From: Geodermatophilus obscurus
Lineage (GTDB): Bacteria > Actinomycetota > Actinomycetes > Mycobacteriales > Geodermatophilaceae
Length of the DNA stretch: 64,000 nt
Reading direction: 5' to 3'
NCBI RefSeq assembly: GCF_900115395.1
Contig: NZ_FOWE01000011.1
Span: 1 to 64,000, forward strand
The position numbers were made by a program, and so were the translations under genes. Under the pieces are notes generated by a model, which was not told where the DNA came from, did no database searches, and saw nothing but the letters and a program-made list of their open reading frames with translations. This document shows positions 52,848-61,424 of the stretch, piece by piece. The stretch's first letter is position 1, and each line of letters begins with the position of its first letter.

Positions 52848-55469
52848 CTAGGACTCGGCGCCGCCCTGCTCCTGGCTGCCGGCGCCGCGGCCCGGGGTCA
52901 GGACGTCGGTCCCGGGCCCGCCGACGAGCGTGTCGTCGCCGTTGCCGCCGCCGAGGTCGTCGTCGCCGAAGCCGCCGAGCAGCACGTCGGCCCCGTTCTC
53001 CCCGGACAGCACGTCGTCCCCGGCACCGCCGCAGACGACGTCGTCGCCGTTGCCGCCGGTGATCGTGTCGTCGCCGCCCAGGCCCATGACCACGTCGACG
53101 CCGTTGGTGCCGCGCAGCGTGTCGTCCCCGTCGGTGCCACGGATGGTCGGGAGCAGGCCCTGGCAGCGCTCCTCCAGGTCGATCCCGAGGACCAGCGGGT
53201 CGTGGTCGCTGGACCGGTAGGGGTCGGCCCGGTAGAGCGCCGGGTCGCCGTCGTACTGGTAGGCCGAGGACTCGACGGCGTTGATGTTCCAGTGCGCCAG
53301 CCCGGTGACCTTCTCCGCCAGCGCCGCGGTGGCCAGCGCGTGGTCGAGGGAGCCGGACAGCCCGTCGAACACGTAGCTGTAGCGGCCCGGGTCGAGCTTC
53401 TCGCCCAGGTCGGCGTAGCCGCCCTCGCGCAGTGCGACGATCGGGTCCTCCTGGGTGTAGGCGTTGAAGTCGCCCAGCAGCACGACGTCCTCGTCGCCGG
53501 TGGCGGCGCGCAGGTCGTCCGCGAACCCGACCAGCGACTCGGCCTGTCGCGTGCGGTCGCCGTTGTACGCGCCCTGGCCGTCGCCGGCGTCGACGTTGTC
53601 ACCGGTCGCGCCGCCGGCGCCCTTCGACTTGAAGTGGTTGGACACGACCGTGAACGCGTCGCCGTCCTTCACGAACGTCTGGGCGATCGGCTCGCGGGCG
53701 TTGTCCCAGACCTCCTCGTCGACCAGGCCCACCGGGTCGCCCACCGGCTGCACGACGTCGTCCTGGTAGATGATCGCGCTGCGGATCACGTCGCGGTCGA
53801 CGGCGTAGAGCTCCTCGGGCAGCGGCACGTAGGCCCACTTGTCGTACCCCGCCGCGGCGTTCAGCCGCCCGACGAGGTCGGCGAGGGCACCGTCGGCGTT
53901 CCCCGGGCTGGCGCCGGTGGAGTCGGTGTCCTCGATCTCCATGAGGGTGACGACGTCGGCGCCGAGGGCCTCGACGGCGCTGACGATCTTCGCCGCCTGC
54001 TCCTCGAACTCCGGCTGGGTGGTGGCACCGCGGGCGTCCGGGCCGGTCAGGGTGGTGAAGTAGTTGAGCACGTTGAACGCGCCCACCTGGACGTCACCGC
54101 CCACCTCCTCCGGCGCCTCCGGACGCTCCCCGATCGTGCCGATCGTGCCCGCGGGGGTGCCGTCGGCGGGCTGTAGCCGCCAGTTGCCGAACCCGTAGCC
54201 CAGCACGGTCGGGGCGGTGAACACGACGGTCTCGCCGACCCGGATCGGGTCCTCCGCCGTCAGGTAGGGGTGGTTGGTCACGCCGGTGCGCCCGGTGGAG
54301 GCGTCGTCGAGCACGATCCGGCGGCGGGCGTTGTCCGCGGCGACGGCCGCGGCGTCCGGGGTGCCGGGCCGGGCCAGCTCGGTGGGCTGCACGAGCACGC
54401 GGTCGGCCGCCAGCGTGAGCTCGCCGAAGCCGCCCTGGGCGCCGCCCACGAGCTGGAAGACGTCGCTGACGACCAGCCCGGCGTCAGGGGCGACCAGCAT
54501 GCCCTCGAGCCGCTCCCGCTCGGCGTCGGTCGCCGGCAGGTCGAGCGGTGCCGGCGCCGGCAGGGCAGCGGTGCCGCACTCGAGGACGTCGGTCTGCGCG
54601 CTGATCTGCGTCTGTCCACCGAACTCGCTGACCGCTCCGCGGACGACGACGGTGTCGCCGAGGTCCACCGCCACCGTGCTGAAGACGAAGACCCCGTCGG
54701 AGGTGGCGGCGTCGCCGTCACCGTCGGGGTCCTGCAGGTAGAAGCCGGACAGGCCCGGGACGTCACCGACCACGGTGCCGCGCACGGTGACCTGCCGGCC
54801 GGCCAGGGGCGTGGTGGCCCCGGTGCCCTGGACCGCACCGATCTCGTGGGTCGGCGCCGTGTCGCAGGTGGCGGCTGGCGGCGTCGGCGTCGTCGTGAGC
54901 GGCTCGTTGGCCACGCCACGGGTGGCGGGGGCGGGGCCTTGCCACACGAGGGCACCGGTGGCGGGATCGTAGCGCCGGGACAGCGACTGCCCCTCCGGCA
55001 CGCTCTCCTCCGCGACACCGATGTCGGTGCTGTTCCCGCTCGCGGGGCCGCTCGTCGCGGCGAGGACCCCCTCGTAGGAGAGGAACTCGAGGACCCCGTC
55101 GGGGCCCACGAGCGCCAGGCCGTCGGGCGAGCCGTTCTGCAGGCCGGAGGCGTCCACCGAGACGACGGCGGGGGCGTCCGCGGGCGCCGTGACCGCCGGC
55201 AGGGTCAGCGTGCCGTACGTCCCGCCGCCGCTGCCGTTGTAGAGGACGACCTGCAGACCCGCGGAGGACGTGCCCGGCGGCAGCTGGACCTCGACGAACT
55301 CACCGGCATCGGCACCGGCGTCGTCGTAGTGGATCTCGGAGATGAACGGCGTGGTGGGCGGGGCGGCCGAGGCCACCGCGGGCAAGCCGACGACGGCGAG
55401 CGACGCGGCGGCGGTGCCGAGTGCCGCCCGGCGCGCGAGGAGGCGCCGGGAGCGGGGAGCTGAGTGCAC
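52848..55469 (-). CDS. Secreted ExeM/NucH-type endonuclease with RTX repeats
   Basis: An 873-residue exported protein. A signal peptide (RRLLARRAALGTAAASLAVV... ASAAPP, twin Arg present) is followed by a lamin-tail-like domain (ISEIHYDDAGADAGEFVEV), an OB-fold region (VTVRGTVVGDVPGLSGFYLQ), and an endonuclease/exonuclease/phosphatase domain (VGAFNVLNYFTT, VVTLMEIEDTD, VVSNHFKSKG, LLGDFNAYTQEDP, SLDHALAT, SSDHDPLVLGID). About seven Ca-binding GGxGDDxL nonapeptides close the chain. It probably degrades extracellular DNA. GTG start chosen by the signal peptide. Confidence 0.92.
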   Translation of the reverse strand: MHSAPRSRRLLARRAALGTAAASLAVVGLPAVASAAPPTTPFISEIHYDDAGADAGEFVEVQLPPGTSSAGLQVVLYNGSGGGTYGTLTLPAVTAPADAPAVVSVDASGLQNGSPDGLALVGPDGVLEFLSYEGVLAATSGPASGNSTDIGVAEESVPEGQSLSRRYDPATGALVWQGPAPATRGVANEPLTTTPTPPAATCDTAPTHEIGAVQGTGATTPLAGRQVTVRGTVVGDVPGLSGFYLQDPDGDGDAATSDGVFVFSTVAVDLGDTVVVRGAVSEFGGQTQISAQTDVLECGTAALPAPAPLDLPATDAERERLEGMLVAPDAGLVVSDVFQLVGGAQGGFGELTLAADRVLVQPTELARPGTPDAAAVAADNARRRIVLDDASTGRTGVTNHPYLTAEDPIRVGETVVFTAPTVLGYGFGNWRLQPADGTPAGTIGTIGERPEAPEEVGGDVQVGAFNVLNYFTTLTGPDARGATTQPEFEEQAAKIVSAVEALGADVVTLMEIEDTDSTGASPGNADGALADLVGRLNAAAGYDKWAYVPLPEELYAVDRDVIRSAIIYQDDVVQPVGDPVGLVDEEVWDNAREPIAQTFVKDGDAFTVVSNHFKSKGAGGATGDNVDAGDGQGAYNGDRTRQAESLVGFADDLRAATGDEDVVLLGDFNAYTQEDPIVALREGGYADLGEKLDPGRYSYVFDGLSGSLDHALATAALAEKVTGLAHWNINAVESSAYQYDGDPALYRADPYRSSDHDPLVLGIDLEERCQGLLPTIRGTDGDDTLRGTNGVDVVMGLGGDDTITGGNGDDVVCGGAGDDVLSGENGADVLLGGFGDDDLGGGNGDDTLVGGPGTDVLTPGRGAGSQEQGGAES

Positions 55470-55619
55470 GGGGAGCCCTTCGAGGGAGGGGGGACGCCCG
55501 CCACGCAAACGACGGCGAGTGACTGTCAGGCCAACAGGGTGTGACGGAGGAGTCGTTCTCGCAACCCCGGGGGCGCCGCTGTCCGAACGCCTGTTCGACG
55601 CGCGTGCCAGACTGCGCAG

Positions 55620-55925
55620 GTGGCAGGCGGGATGCACCGGGGGTCCTCACGGCCGTCGCTCGGGGAGCGGGCCGCCGACTCCGGCGTCCGCCCGGCCGGC
55701 CCGCTCCCGGAGCCCGCTCCCCCACCGCCGCGGCAGGAGTCCGCCGGGCGGCACTGCTGGGTGCACGCGCCGCCCGGCACCGCCGGCACCGTCCCGGGCC
55801 TGCTCGTGGAGTGGCGCCAGCGACCCGAGGGCTGGCAGGGACGGGTGGCCTACGCCGTCCCCGGGCCGCACGGGCCCGTGCTCGTCGAGGCGTGGTTCCC
55901 GGCCGGTTCGCTGGAGCAGCGCTAG
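55620..55925 (+). CDS. Small conserved-looking hypothetical protein
   Basis: A 101-residue protein. The first 45 residues are Pro/Arg/Gly-rich and unstructured; the second half (HCWVHAPPGTAGTVPGLLVE, WQGRVAYAVPGPHGPVLVE, AWFPAGSLEQR) looks like a compact beta-rich domain. No family recognised. GTG 55620 or ATG 55632 may be the start. Divergent from the nuclease. Confidence 0.6.
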   Translation: MAGGMHRGSSRPSLGERAADSGVRPAGPLPEPAPPPPRQESAGRHCWVHAPPGTAGTVPGLLVEWRQRPEGWQGRVAYAVPGPHGPVLVEAWFPAGSLEQR

Positions 55926-56006
55926 GGGTTTCCGGGCGGGCGAGAGGGCTATGGCCCCGGGGACCGAGCGAGCACCGATCGACGACGACGCAGCGGAGGC
56001 ACCGCG

Positions 56007-56210
56007 ATGACCACTCCACCCGACCGCCCGACCCTCGACGACGTCATGGACACCGAGGAGTCGGCACCCAGGGACCGGCAGGCCCACGGCAAGGCCGACC
56101 CCCGGCCCGACGACGACGTCCTGCAGCACCGCACCGAGCAGGAGCGGCAGGCCGTCGGCTCCGACGACGCCGACCCCGCCGGCGCGGAGTTCCACGCCGC
56201 CACCGACTGA
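56007..56210 (+). CDS. Small acidic hydrophilic protein
   Basis: A 67-residue, Asp/Glu/Arg-rich protein: MTTPPDRPTLDDVMDTEESA, then DRQAHGKADPRPDDDVLQHR and ending GAEFHAATD. No hydrophobic core, so probably disordered. A GGAGG ribosome site lies 7 nt before the ATG. Short proteins of this kind are common in Geodermatophilaceae as far as I recall; function unknown. Confidence 0.65.
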   Translation: MTTPPDRPTLDDVMDTEESAPRDRQAHGKADPRPDDDVLQHRTEQERQAVGSDDADPAGAEFHAATD

Positions 56211-56249
56211 GCACGGGGCCGCCGCCCCCGACCGTCCGCGCCGGGCGGG

Positions 56250-56503
56250 TCAGGGGGTGGCGGCCACCACCGCCCCGACGGCGTCCCGGGAGCGTCCGCG
56301 CTCGGCCGACCGCCTCCGCGGGGCCGTCCGGTAGGAGCCGGGGTCGAGCACGTCGCCGCGGCGCAGGTCCGCCCCGAGCGCGGCGAGCCCGCCGCCCTGC
56401 CGGGGTCCCGCACCAGTCCGGTGACGTCGTGACCGGCCGCCAGCAGCGCGCGGACGACCACGGACCCGACGAAGCCGGTGGCACCGGTGACGAACACGCG
56501 CAC
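56250..56503 (-). pseudogene. Truncated, frameshifted NAD-dependent epimerase
   Basis: The gene starts well: GTG with GGAGGT upstream, then VRVFVTGATGFVGSVVVRAL and LLAAGHDVTGLVRDPGR, the N-terminal Rossmann motif of extended SDR epimerases. Near 56400 the frame shifts, after which GGGLAALGADLRRGDVLDPG continues in another frame to a stop at 56250. The 254-nt length is not a multiple of three, and over two thirds of a normal epimerase (about 300 residues) is missing. Confidence 0.7.
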
Positions 56504-56593
56504 GGGGACCTCCGGGCCGCCGACGACCCCGCGGACGCTGGTGCTCGCGGACCCCTCCGGACACCCCTCCGGGGGAACTGCTGGGATGGCTCC

Positions 56594-57007
56594 GTGCCGC
56601 GACTCCACGCCGCCGACGTCGGCTGCTGGGTGGTGAAGACCGCCCGGCCGCCGGACGCCGTCGTCCCGGGCTGGCGCCCCGGCGAGGAGCGCGAGGTGGC
56701 CCGCTGCCTGCGGCCCTCCTACCGGCTGGGGCTCATGCGCCCCGGTCAGCCGGTGCTGCTGTGGCTCAGCGGGCGCGACCGCCCGGGCGTGCACGCCACC
56801 GGGGTCCTGGCCGGTGAGGTCGGCTCCGACGGGGACGGGCCGGTGGTCGTCGTCCGGTTCACGCTGCTGCCCGCGCACGTGCCGCGGGCCGACCTGCTGG
56901 CCGACCCCGCCGTCCGCGACGCGGAGGTGCTGCGGATGCCCGCCGGCAGCAACCCCTCCTCCCTGACCCCGCCGCAGTACGCCGCCGTGCTCGCCCACCT
57001 GCCCTGA
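56594..57007 (+). CDS. EVE/PUA-like domain protein
   Basis: A 137-residue protein with the pattern of EVE-type PUA-like domains: ADVGCWVVKTARPPDAVVPG, RCLRPSYRLGLMRPGQPVLL, WLSGRDRPGVHATGVLAGEV. Such domains recognise modified bases in DNA or RNA. The match is by eye and moderately sure. It lies 33 bp upstream of a membrane-protein gene on the same strand. Confidence 0.65.
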   Translation: MPRLHAADVGCWVVKTARPPDAVVPGWRPGEEREVARCLRPSYRLGLMRPGQPVLLWLSGRDRPGVHATGVLAGEVGSDGDGPVVVVRFTLLPAHVPRADLLADPAVRDAEVLRMPAGSNPSSLTPPQYAAVLAHLP

Positions 57008-57040
57008 CGGCGGTCCGGCCGCGGGCGACCGGCTGGGACG

Positions 57041-57919
57041 ATGGAGCGCGTGCCGAGGAAGCGGATCACCGCAGGCGCCCTCGCCTGGGTGCTGACCCTG
57101 CAGTTCTTCGTGGTCGAGGCGATCGCGATCACCCGGCGGCGCGCGCAGCTGCCCTACTCGCGGTCGGCGGAGGTGATCAGCGCGCTGGGCGACAGCGTCT
57201 CCCCCGGCGCCCCGCTGATGAACGCCTCCTTCGTGGTGCAGGCCGCGCTGATCGGCGCGGGGGCGGTGCTGCTGCTGCCGGCGTTGCGCGGCCGCGCCGC
57301 CCGGCCGGCGGTGGCGCTGCTCGGCGCCGCCGCGCTCGGCGTGCTGCTGGTCGGCGTCTTCCCGCGGACGTCGGAGCTCGCGGCGCTGCACACCACCGGC
57401 GCGGCCCTCTACCTGGTGGGCGGCGGGCTCGGCCTGATCGCCGTGGCCTACGCGGTGCGCCCGTGGTCGGAGGCACTGGGGACGACGCTGGTGCTGCTGG
57501 GCCTGTTCGGCACGGCGATGACGGTCTTCTACGGCGCCGGGGTGGTCGGGTTCCTCGGCGAGGGCGGCACCGAGCGGGCCGCGGCCTACGTGCTCCCGAT
57601 CGGGCTGGCACTGGCCGGGCCAGCGCTGTGGTGGCTGACCGGCAACCGCGACGAGCCGCGCCCCGGCGGGCCCACCCGGCGCCAGCTGCGCGCCCGGGCC
57701 AAGGAGGAGGAGCGGCTGGCCCGGGCCCGGCGCTCCGCCGAGCGCGACGAGGCCCTCGAGGCCGCGGCCCGCCGCACCGGGACGACCGGGCCGCACTCGT
57801 CCGTCCACGACCAGCCGGTGCAGGACGCAGTCGACGACACCGCCCACGACGACCTCGACCACGACGACCTCGACCCGGACGACCCCTGGGCCGGTCCCCG
57901 GCGGCGCCGCGGGCGGTGA
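57041..57919 (+). CDS. DUF998 membrane protein
   Basis: A 292-residue protein with about six transmembrane helices (first AGALAWVLTLQFFVVEAIAI; then LMNASFVVQAALIGAGAVLL and others to about residue 200), matching DUF998. The C-terminal 95 residues are cytoplasmic and charged (ARAKEEERLARARRSAERDE, then Asp/His-rich DDLDHDDLDPDD). No function is established for the family. Confidence 0.78.
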   Translation: MERVPRKRITAGALAWVLTLQFFVVEAIAITRRRAQLPYSRSAEVISALGDSVSPGAPLMNASFVVQAALIGAGAVLLLPALRGRAARPAVALLGAAALGVLLVGVFPRTSELAALHTTGAALYLVGGGLGLIAVAYAVRPWSEALGTTLVLLGLFGTAMTVFYGAGVVGFLGEGGTERAAAYVLPIGLALAGPALWWLTGNRDEPRPGGPTRRQLRARAKEEERLARARRSAERDEALEAAARRTGTTGPHSSVHDQPVQDAVDDTAHDDLDHDDLDPDDPWAGPRRRRGR

Positions 57920-57923
57920 CCGC

Positions 57924-58841
57924 TCACGCCGCGCCGGCCCCCTGCGCCACCGGGACCGGCCGGCGCACCCGGCTGCGCCGGCGGGACAGCGCCACGCCCG
58001 CCAGGCAGACGACACCGCCCACGACAGCCAGCGCCGGCGGCACCTCGTCGAGCAGCAGCCACGACATCGCGATCACCAGCGGCGGCACCAGGTAGGTGGT
58101 GACCCCGAGCCGCCCGGCGTCGGTGCGGGCCAGCGCGTAGGCCCACGTGCTGAACGCCAGCGCCGTCGGCACCACGCCCAGGTAGACCAGGCCGAGCACC
58201 GATGACGCGGGCGCGGCGGCCAGGTCGGACACCAGCGCGCCGGTCCACGGCAGGCAGCACACCGCGCCGATCGCGCAGGCCGTCAGCGTCACCTGCAGCG
58301 GGGGGATCCGGCGCAGCACCGGCTTCTGCGCCACGACGCCGACGGCGTAGGTGACCGCCGCGACCAGGCACAGCAGCACCCCGGTCAGGTCGCCGCCGCC
58401 ACCGCCGGTGGCCACGCCGATGAGCAGCACCCCGCCGAAGGCGACGGCCAGGCCGGCCACCAGCCAGCGCGGGAACCCCTCGCCCAGCCAGACGCCGGCC
58501 AGCACGGCGATGAGCACCGGCCCGGTGTTGACCAGCATCGCCGTCGTGCCGGCGTCGAGGTGCTGCTCGGCGGCGTTGAGCGCGACGTTGTAGACCGCGA
58601 ACCAGCCGACCCCGCACAGGACCAGCAGCCGCCACTCCTGCCGCGTCGGCGCCACCCACCCGCGGCCGAGCGACAGCAGCGCGAGCACCGCCGTCCCGAC
58701 CAGCAGCCGCCCGAGCGCCAGGGCACCGGGTGAGACGTCGGAGCCCACCGCCCGGATGCCGATGAACGCCGACGCCCACGCGAGCACGGTGACGGCGACG
58801 GCGGCGAGCACCGGCAGGGACACCGCGCGGGAGGAGGGCAT
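57924..58841 (-). CDS. EamA/DMT-family transporter
   Basis: A 305-residue ten-helix transporter of the drug/metabolite superfamily with two EamA repeats: VLAWASAFIGIRAVGSDVSPGAL in the first and AVTYAVGVVAQKPVLRR with LGVVPTALAFSTWAYALART in the second. It exports or takes up small metabolites; substrate unknown. It ends 4 bp from the convergent DUF998 gene. Its ATG is 99 bp downstream of the NmrA-like gene. Confidence 0.88.
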   Translation of the reverse strand: MPSSRAVSLPVLAAVAVTVLAWASAFIGIRAVGSDVSPGALALGRLLVGTAVLALLSLGRGWVAPTRQEWRLLVLCGVGWFAVYNVALNAAEQHLDAGTTAMLVNTGPVLIAVLAGVWLGEGFPRWLVAGLAVAFGGVLLIGVATGGGGGDLTGVLLCLVAAVTYAVGVVAQKPVLRRIPPLQVTLTACAIGAVCCLPWTGALVSDLAAAPASSVLGLVYLGVVPTALAFSTWAYALARTDAGRLGVTTYLVPPLVIAMSWLLLDEVPPALAVVGGVVCLAGVALSRRRSRVRRPVPVAQGAGAA

Positions 58842-58884
58842 GCCCTGAACGTAGGGAGGGCCACCGACGCCGCGCTGGCGACTT

Positions 58885-58927
58885 CCGGACTCCGCACCGG
58901 ACCTGGCAGGACCGCTGCGGAGTCCGG
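58885..58927 (-). terminator. Hairpin after NmrA-like gene
   Basis: CCGGACTCCGCA (58885-58896) and TGCGGAGTCCGG (58916-58927) form a perfect 12-bp stem with a 19-nt loop, 13 nt after the stop of the NmrA-like gene on the minus strand. Confidence 0.5.
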
Positions 58928-58940
58928 CAGGGAAGGCGCG

Positions 58941-59693
58941 CTACGCGCCGCGCAGGTGCTCGGCGTAGGTGCGCCGGCCGCGCGCCGCGCGCGGGCCGGG
59001 CAGCACGCCACCCCCGCGGAAGGCCGCCGAGAGCCTGCCCGGGAGCGGCGTGGCCACGACCCGCGCGCCCGGCTCGCGCGCGGCCGCCCACGCCCGGGCG
59101 AGGTCGGCGGCCGCCAGCACCTCGGGCCCGCCGAACTCGACGACGTCGGCGCTGGGCGGGCGGCCGGCCACCTCGGCGAGGAAGCCCGCCGCCTCGCCGA
59201 CGTCGACCGGCGCCGCCTGCCAGCTCATCGGCACCGGCAGCACCGGGCCGCGGCGGGCGGTGGACAGCAGCTCGTCGACGAAGTGGTGGAACTGGGTGAT
59301 CCGCACGATCGTCACCGGCAGCCCGGAGGCCAACAGCACCTGCTCGGCGGAGAACTTGGCCCGGTAGTAGCCCCACGGCACGCGGTCGACGCCGACGATC
59401 GAGACGTACACCAGGTGCTGCAGACGCGCCCGGTCGAGGGCCTGCACGAGCCGGCGGGTCCCGGCGACGTCGACCTGCCACGGGTCGCCGCGCGGGTCGC
59501 TGGCGGCGTGCACGACGAGGTCGACCCCGCGCACCGCGGCCGCCAGGTCGCGGCCGGTGGCGAGGTCGGCCCGCACCCCACCGGGACCCGCTCCGCGGCG
59601 TGACATCTGCCGCACCGCGTGGCCCGCCTGCTGCAGCGCGGGCACCACCCTCCGGCCCAGTGGGCCGCTGCCTCCGGTGACCAGTACCTCCAT
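58941..59693 (-). CDS. NmrA-like NAD(P)-binding protein
   Basis: A 250-residue atypical SDR: VLVTGGSGPLGRRVVPALQQ at the N-terminus, VDLVVHAASDPRGDPWQVDV, YVSIVGVDRVPWGYYRAKFS with YxxxK-like spacing, then a C-terminal domain. Relatives include epimerase-like and NADPH-sensor proteins. Function not predictable. Its ATG is 89 bp from the divergent XRE-MurA gene. Confidence 0.82.
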   Translation of the reverse strand: MEVLVTGGSGPLGRRVVPALQQAGHAVRQMSRRGAGPGGVRADLATGRDLAAAVRGVDLVVHAASDPRGDPWQVDVAGTRRLVQALDRARLQHLVYVSIVGVDRVPWGYYRAKFSAEQVLLASGLPVTIVRITQFHHFVDELLSTARRGPVLPVPMSWQAAPVDVGEAAGFLAEVAGRPPSADVVEFGGPEVLAAADLARAWAAAREPGARVVATPLPGRLSAAFRGGGVLPGPRAARGRRTYAEHLRGA

Positions 59694-59753
59694 GCCGACA
59701 GTCTGCCGCCCGCCGTGGGCGGACCGGTCCTTCCCGGCGTGCCTCCCCGGTGC

Positions 59754-59769
59754 ATCTCACGTGCGAGAT
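59754..59769 (+). promoter_or_regulatory. Candidate operator of the XRE-MurA gene
   Basis: ATCTCACGTGCGAGAT is a near-perfect palindrome (arms ATCTC and GAGAT) 13 nt upstream of the XRE-MurA GTG, in the gap shared with the divergent NmrA-like gene. Its position suggests autoregulation by the protein's own HTH domain. Confidence 0.45.
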
Positions 59770-59782
59770 ACCGTGGCCTCCC

Positions 59783-61381
59783 GTGACCGCGACCGAGCTC
59801 CCGGCCGAGACGACGACCTCCTCGCCTGCCCTCCCCTCCCCCGTCCTGGCCAACGCCGCCCTCGCCAGCGCCGCCCGCATCGGCGCACTCGTGCGCGACG
59901 CCCGCCGCCACCGCGGCCTGACCCAGCAGCAGCTCGCCGAACGCCTGGGCACCAGCCAGAGCGCCGTCGCCCGCATCGAGCAGGGGGGCCAGAACCTCAC
60001 CCTCGAGCTGCTGGGCCGCCTGTCGGAGGCACTGGAGAGCGAGCTCATCAGCGTCGGCCCGGCCGGCCCCACGCACCTGCGGGTCACCGGCGGCACGCCG
60101 CTGCGCGGCAGCGTCACGGTGAAGTCGTCGAAGAACGCCGCCGTCGCCCTGCTGTGCGCCGCCCTGCTCAACCGCGGCCGCACCACGCTGCGCAACGTCG
60201 CCCGCATCGTCGAGGTCGACCGGATCCTCGACGTCCTGCGCTCGATCGGCGTCTCGGCCACCTGGGACGCCGCCGGCCGCGACCTCACCCTGCAGGTGCC
60301 CGACGAGCTGGACCTCGCCGGCATCGACGCCGACGCCGCCCGCCGGACCCGCAGCATCATCATGTTCCTCGGCCCGCTGCTGCACCGGTTCCGCGAGTTC
60401 CGGCTGCCCTACGCCGGCGGCTGCGACCTCGGCACCCGCACCGTCGAGCCGCACATGATCGCGCTGCGGCAGTTCGGGCTGGCGATCGAGGCGCACGCCG
60501 GCGAGTACCAGGCCACCGTGGCCGCGACCGACCCCGGCCGGCGGACCATCGTGCTGACCGAGCGCGGGGACACCGTCACCGAGAACGCGCTGCTCGCCGC
60601 GGCGCGCACCGAGGGCACGACCGTCATCCGCAACGCCAGCTCCAACTACATGGTCCAGGACCTGTGCCTGTACCTGCAGCTGCTCGGCGTCGGCGTCGAG
60701 GGCCTCGGGACGACGACGCTCACCGTGCACGGGCGGACCGTCCTCGACGCCGACGTCGACTACACGATCAGCGAGGACCCGGTCGAGGCGATGAGCCTGC
60801 TCACCGCCGGCATCGTCACCGGCTCCGAGCTCACCGTCTGCCGGGCGCCGGTGGAGTTCCTCGAGATCGAGCTCGCCGTGCTGGCCGAGATGGGGCTGCG
60901 CTACACGCTCTCGCCGGAGTACCGCGCCGACAACGGCCACACCCGCCTGGCCGACGTCACCATCTCGCCGTCGCAGCTCAAGGCCCCGATCGACAAGATC
61001 CACCCGATGCCGTTCCCGGGGCTCAACATCGACAACCTGCCCTTCTTCGCCGTCATCGCGGCGACGGCGAGCGGCTCGACGCTGATCCACGACTGGGTCT
61101 ACGACAACCGGGCGATCCACCTGTCCGACCTGACCCGCCTGGGCGCCGACGTCCGGCTCATGGACCCGCACCGCGTGCTGGTGACCGGCCCGACCCGCTG
61201 GCGCAGCGCCGAGGTCGTGTGCCCGCCGGCGCTGCGGCCCGCGGTGTGCCTCCTGCTGGCGATGCTCGCCTCGCGCGGCACGTCGGTGCTGCGCAACGTC
61301 GACATCATCGCCCGCGGGTACGAGCACCTCTACGAGCGGCTGGTGGAGATGGGCGCCTCGATCGAGGTCTTCTCCGACTGA
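59783..61381 (+). CDS. XRE-type HTH fused to MurA-like enolpyruvyl transferase
   Basis: A 532-residue fusion. Residues 31-86 are an XRE-type HTH (LVRDARRHRGLTQQQLAERL, then GTSQSAVARIEQG). Residues 95-532 match UDP-GlcNAc 1-carboxyvinyltransferase, which starts peptidoglycan precursor synthesis: SSKNAAVALL (Lys117), GGCDLGTRTVEPH with the fosfomycin-target Cys (Cys214) and PGLNIDNLPFF (Asp417). Catalytic residues look intact, but family stretches such as GFPTDMQ are altered. It may be a secondary MurA, a regulator sensing UDP-GlcNAc, or both. GTG 59783 chosen for its lead into the HTH. Confidence 0.88.
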   Translation: MTATELPAETTTSSPALPSPVLANAALASAARIGALVRDARRHRGLTQQQLAERLGTSQSAVARIEQGGQNLTLELLGRLSEALESELISVGPAGPTHLRVTGGTPLRGSVTVKSSKNAAVALLCAALLNRGRTTLRNVARIVEVDRILDVLRSIGVSATWDAAGRDLTLQVPDELDLAGIDADAARRTRSIIMFLGPLLHRFREFRLPYAGGCDLGTRTVEPHMIALRQFGLAIEAHAGEYQATVAATDPGRRTIVLTERGDTVTENALLAAARTEGTTVIRNASSNYMVQDLCLYLQLLGVGVEGLGTTTLTVHGRTVLDADVDYTISEDPVEAMSLLTAGIVTGSELTVCRAPVEFLEIELAVLAEMGLRYTLSPEYRADNGHTRLADVTISPSQLKAPIDKIHPMPFPGLNIDNLPFFAVIAATASGSTLIHDWVYDNRAIHLSDLTRLGADVRLMDPHRVLVTGPTRWRSAEVVCPPALRPAVCLLLAMLASRGTSVLRNVDIIARGYEHLYERLVEMGASIEVFSD

Positions 61382-61392
61382 CGGGACTTGAC

Positions 61393-61409
61393 CCTGACGC
61401 GACGTCAGG
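61393..61409 (+). promoter_or_regulatory. MerR-type operator and promoter upstream of VOC gene
   Basis: CCTGACG and CGTCAGG flank a 3-bp centre, directly after TTGACC (61388-61393), 15 bp before the VOC gene GTG. A TTGACC-CCTGACG...CGTCAGG layout is typical of actinobacterial MerR-controlled promoters with long spacers. The half-site differs from that of the MerR gene at 49847, so another regulator is expected. Confidence 0.5.
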
Positions 61410-61424
61410 CACTTCCCTGGAGCC

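Noticed and set aside
52930-53200. DNA-level tandem repeats at the 3' end of the nuclease gene
   Set aside because: They are the coding sequence of RTX nonapeptides, explained by the protein, not a separate repeat element.
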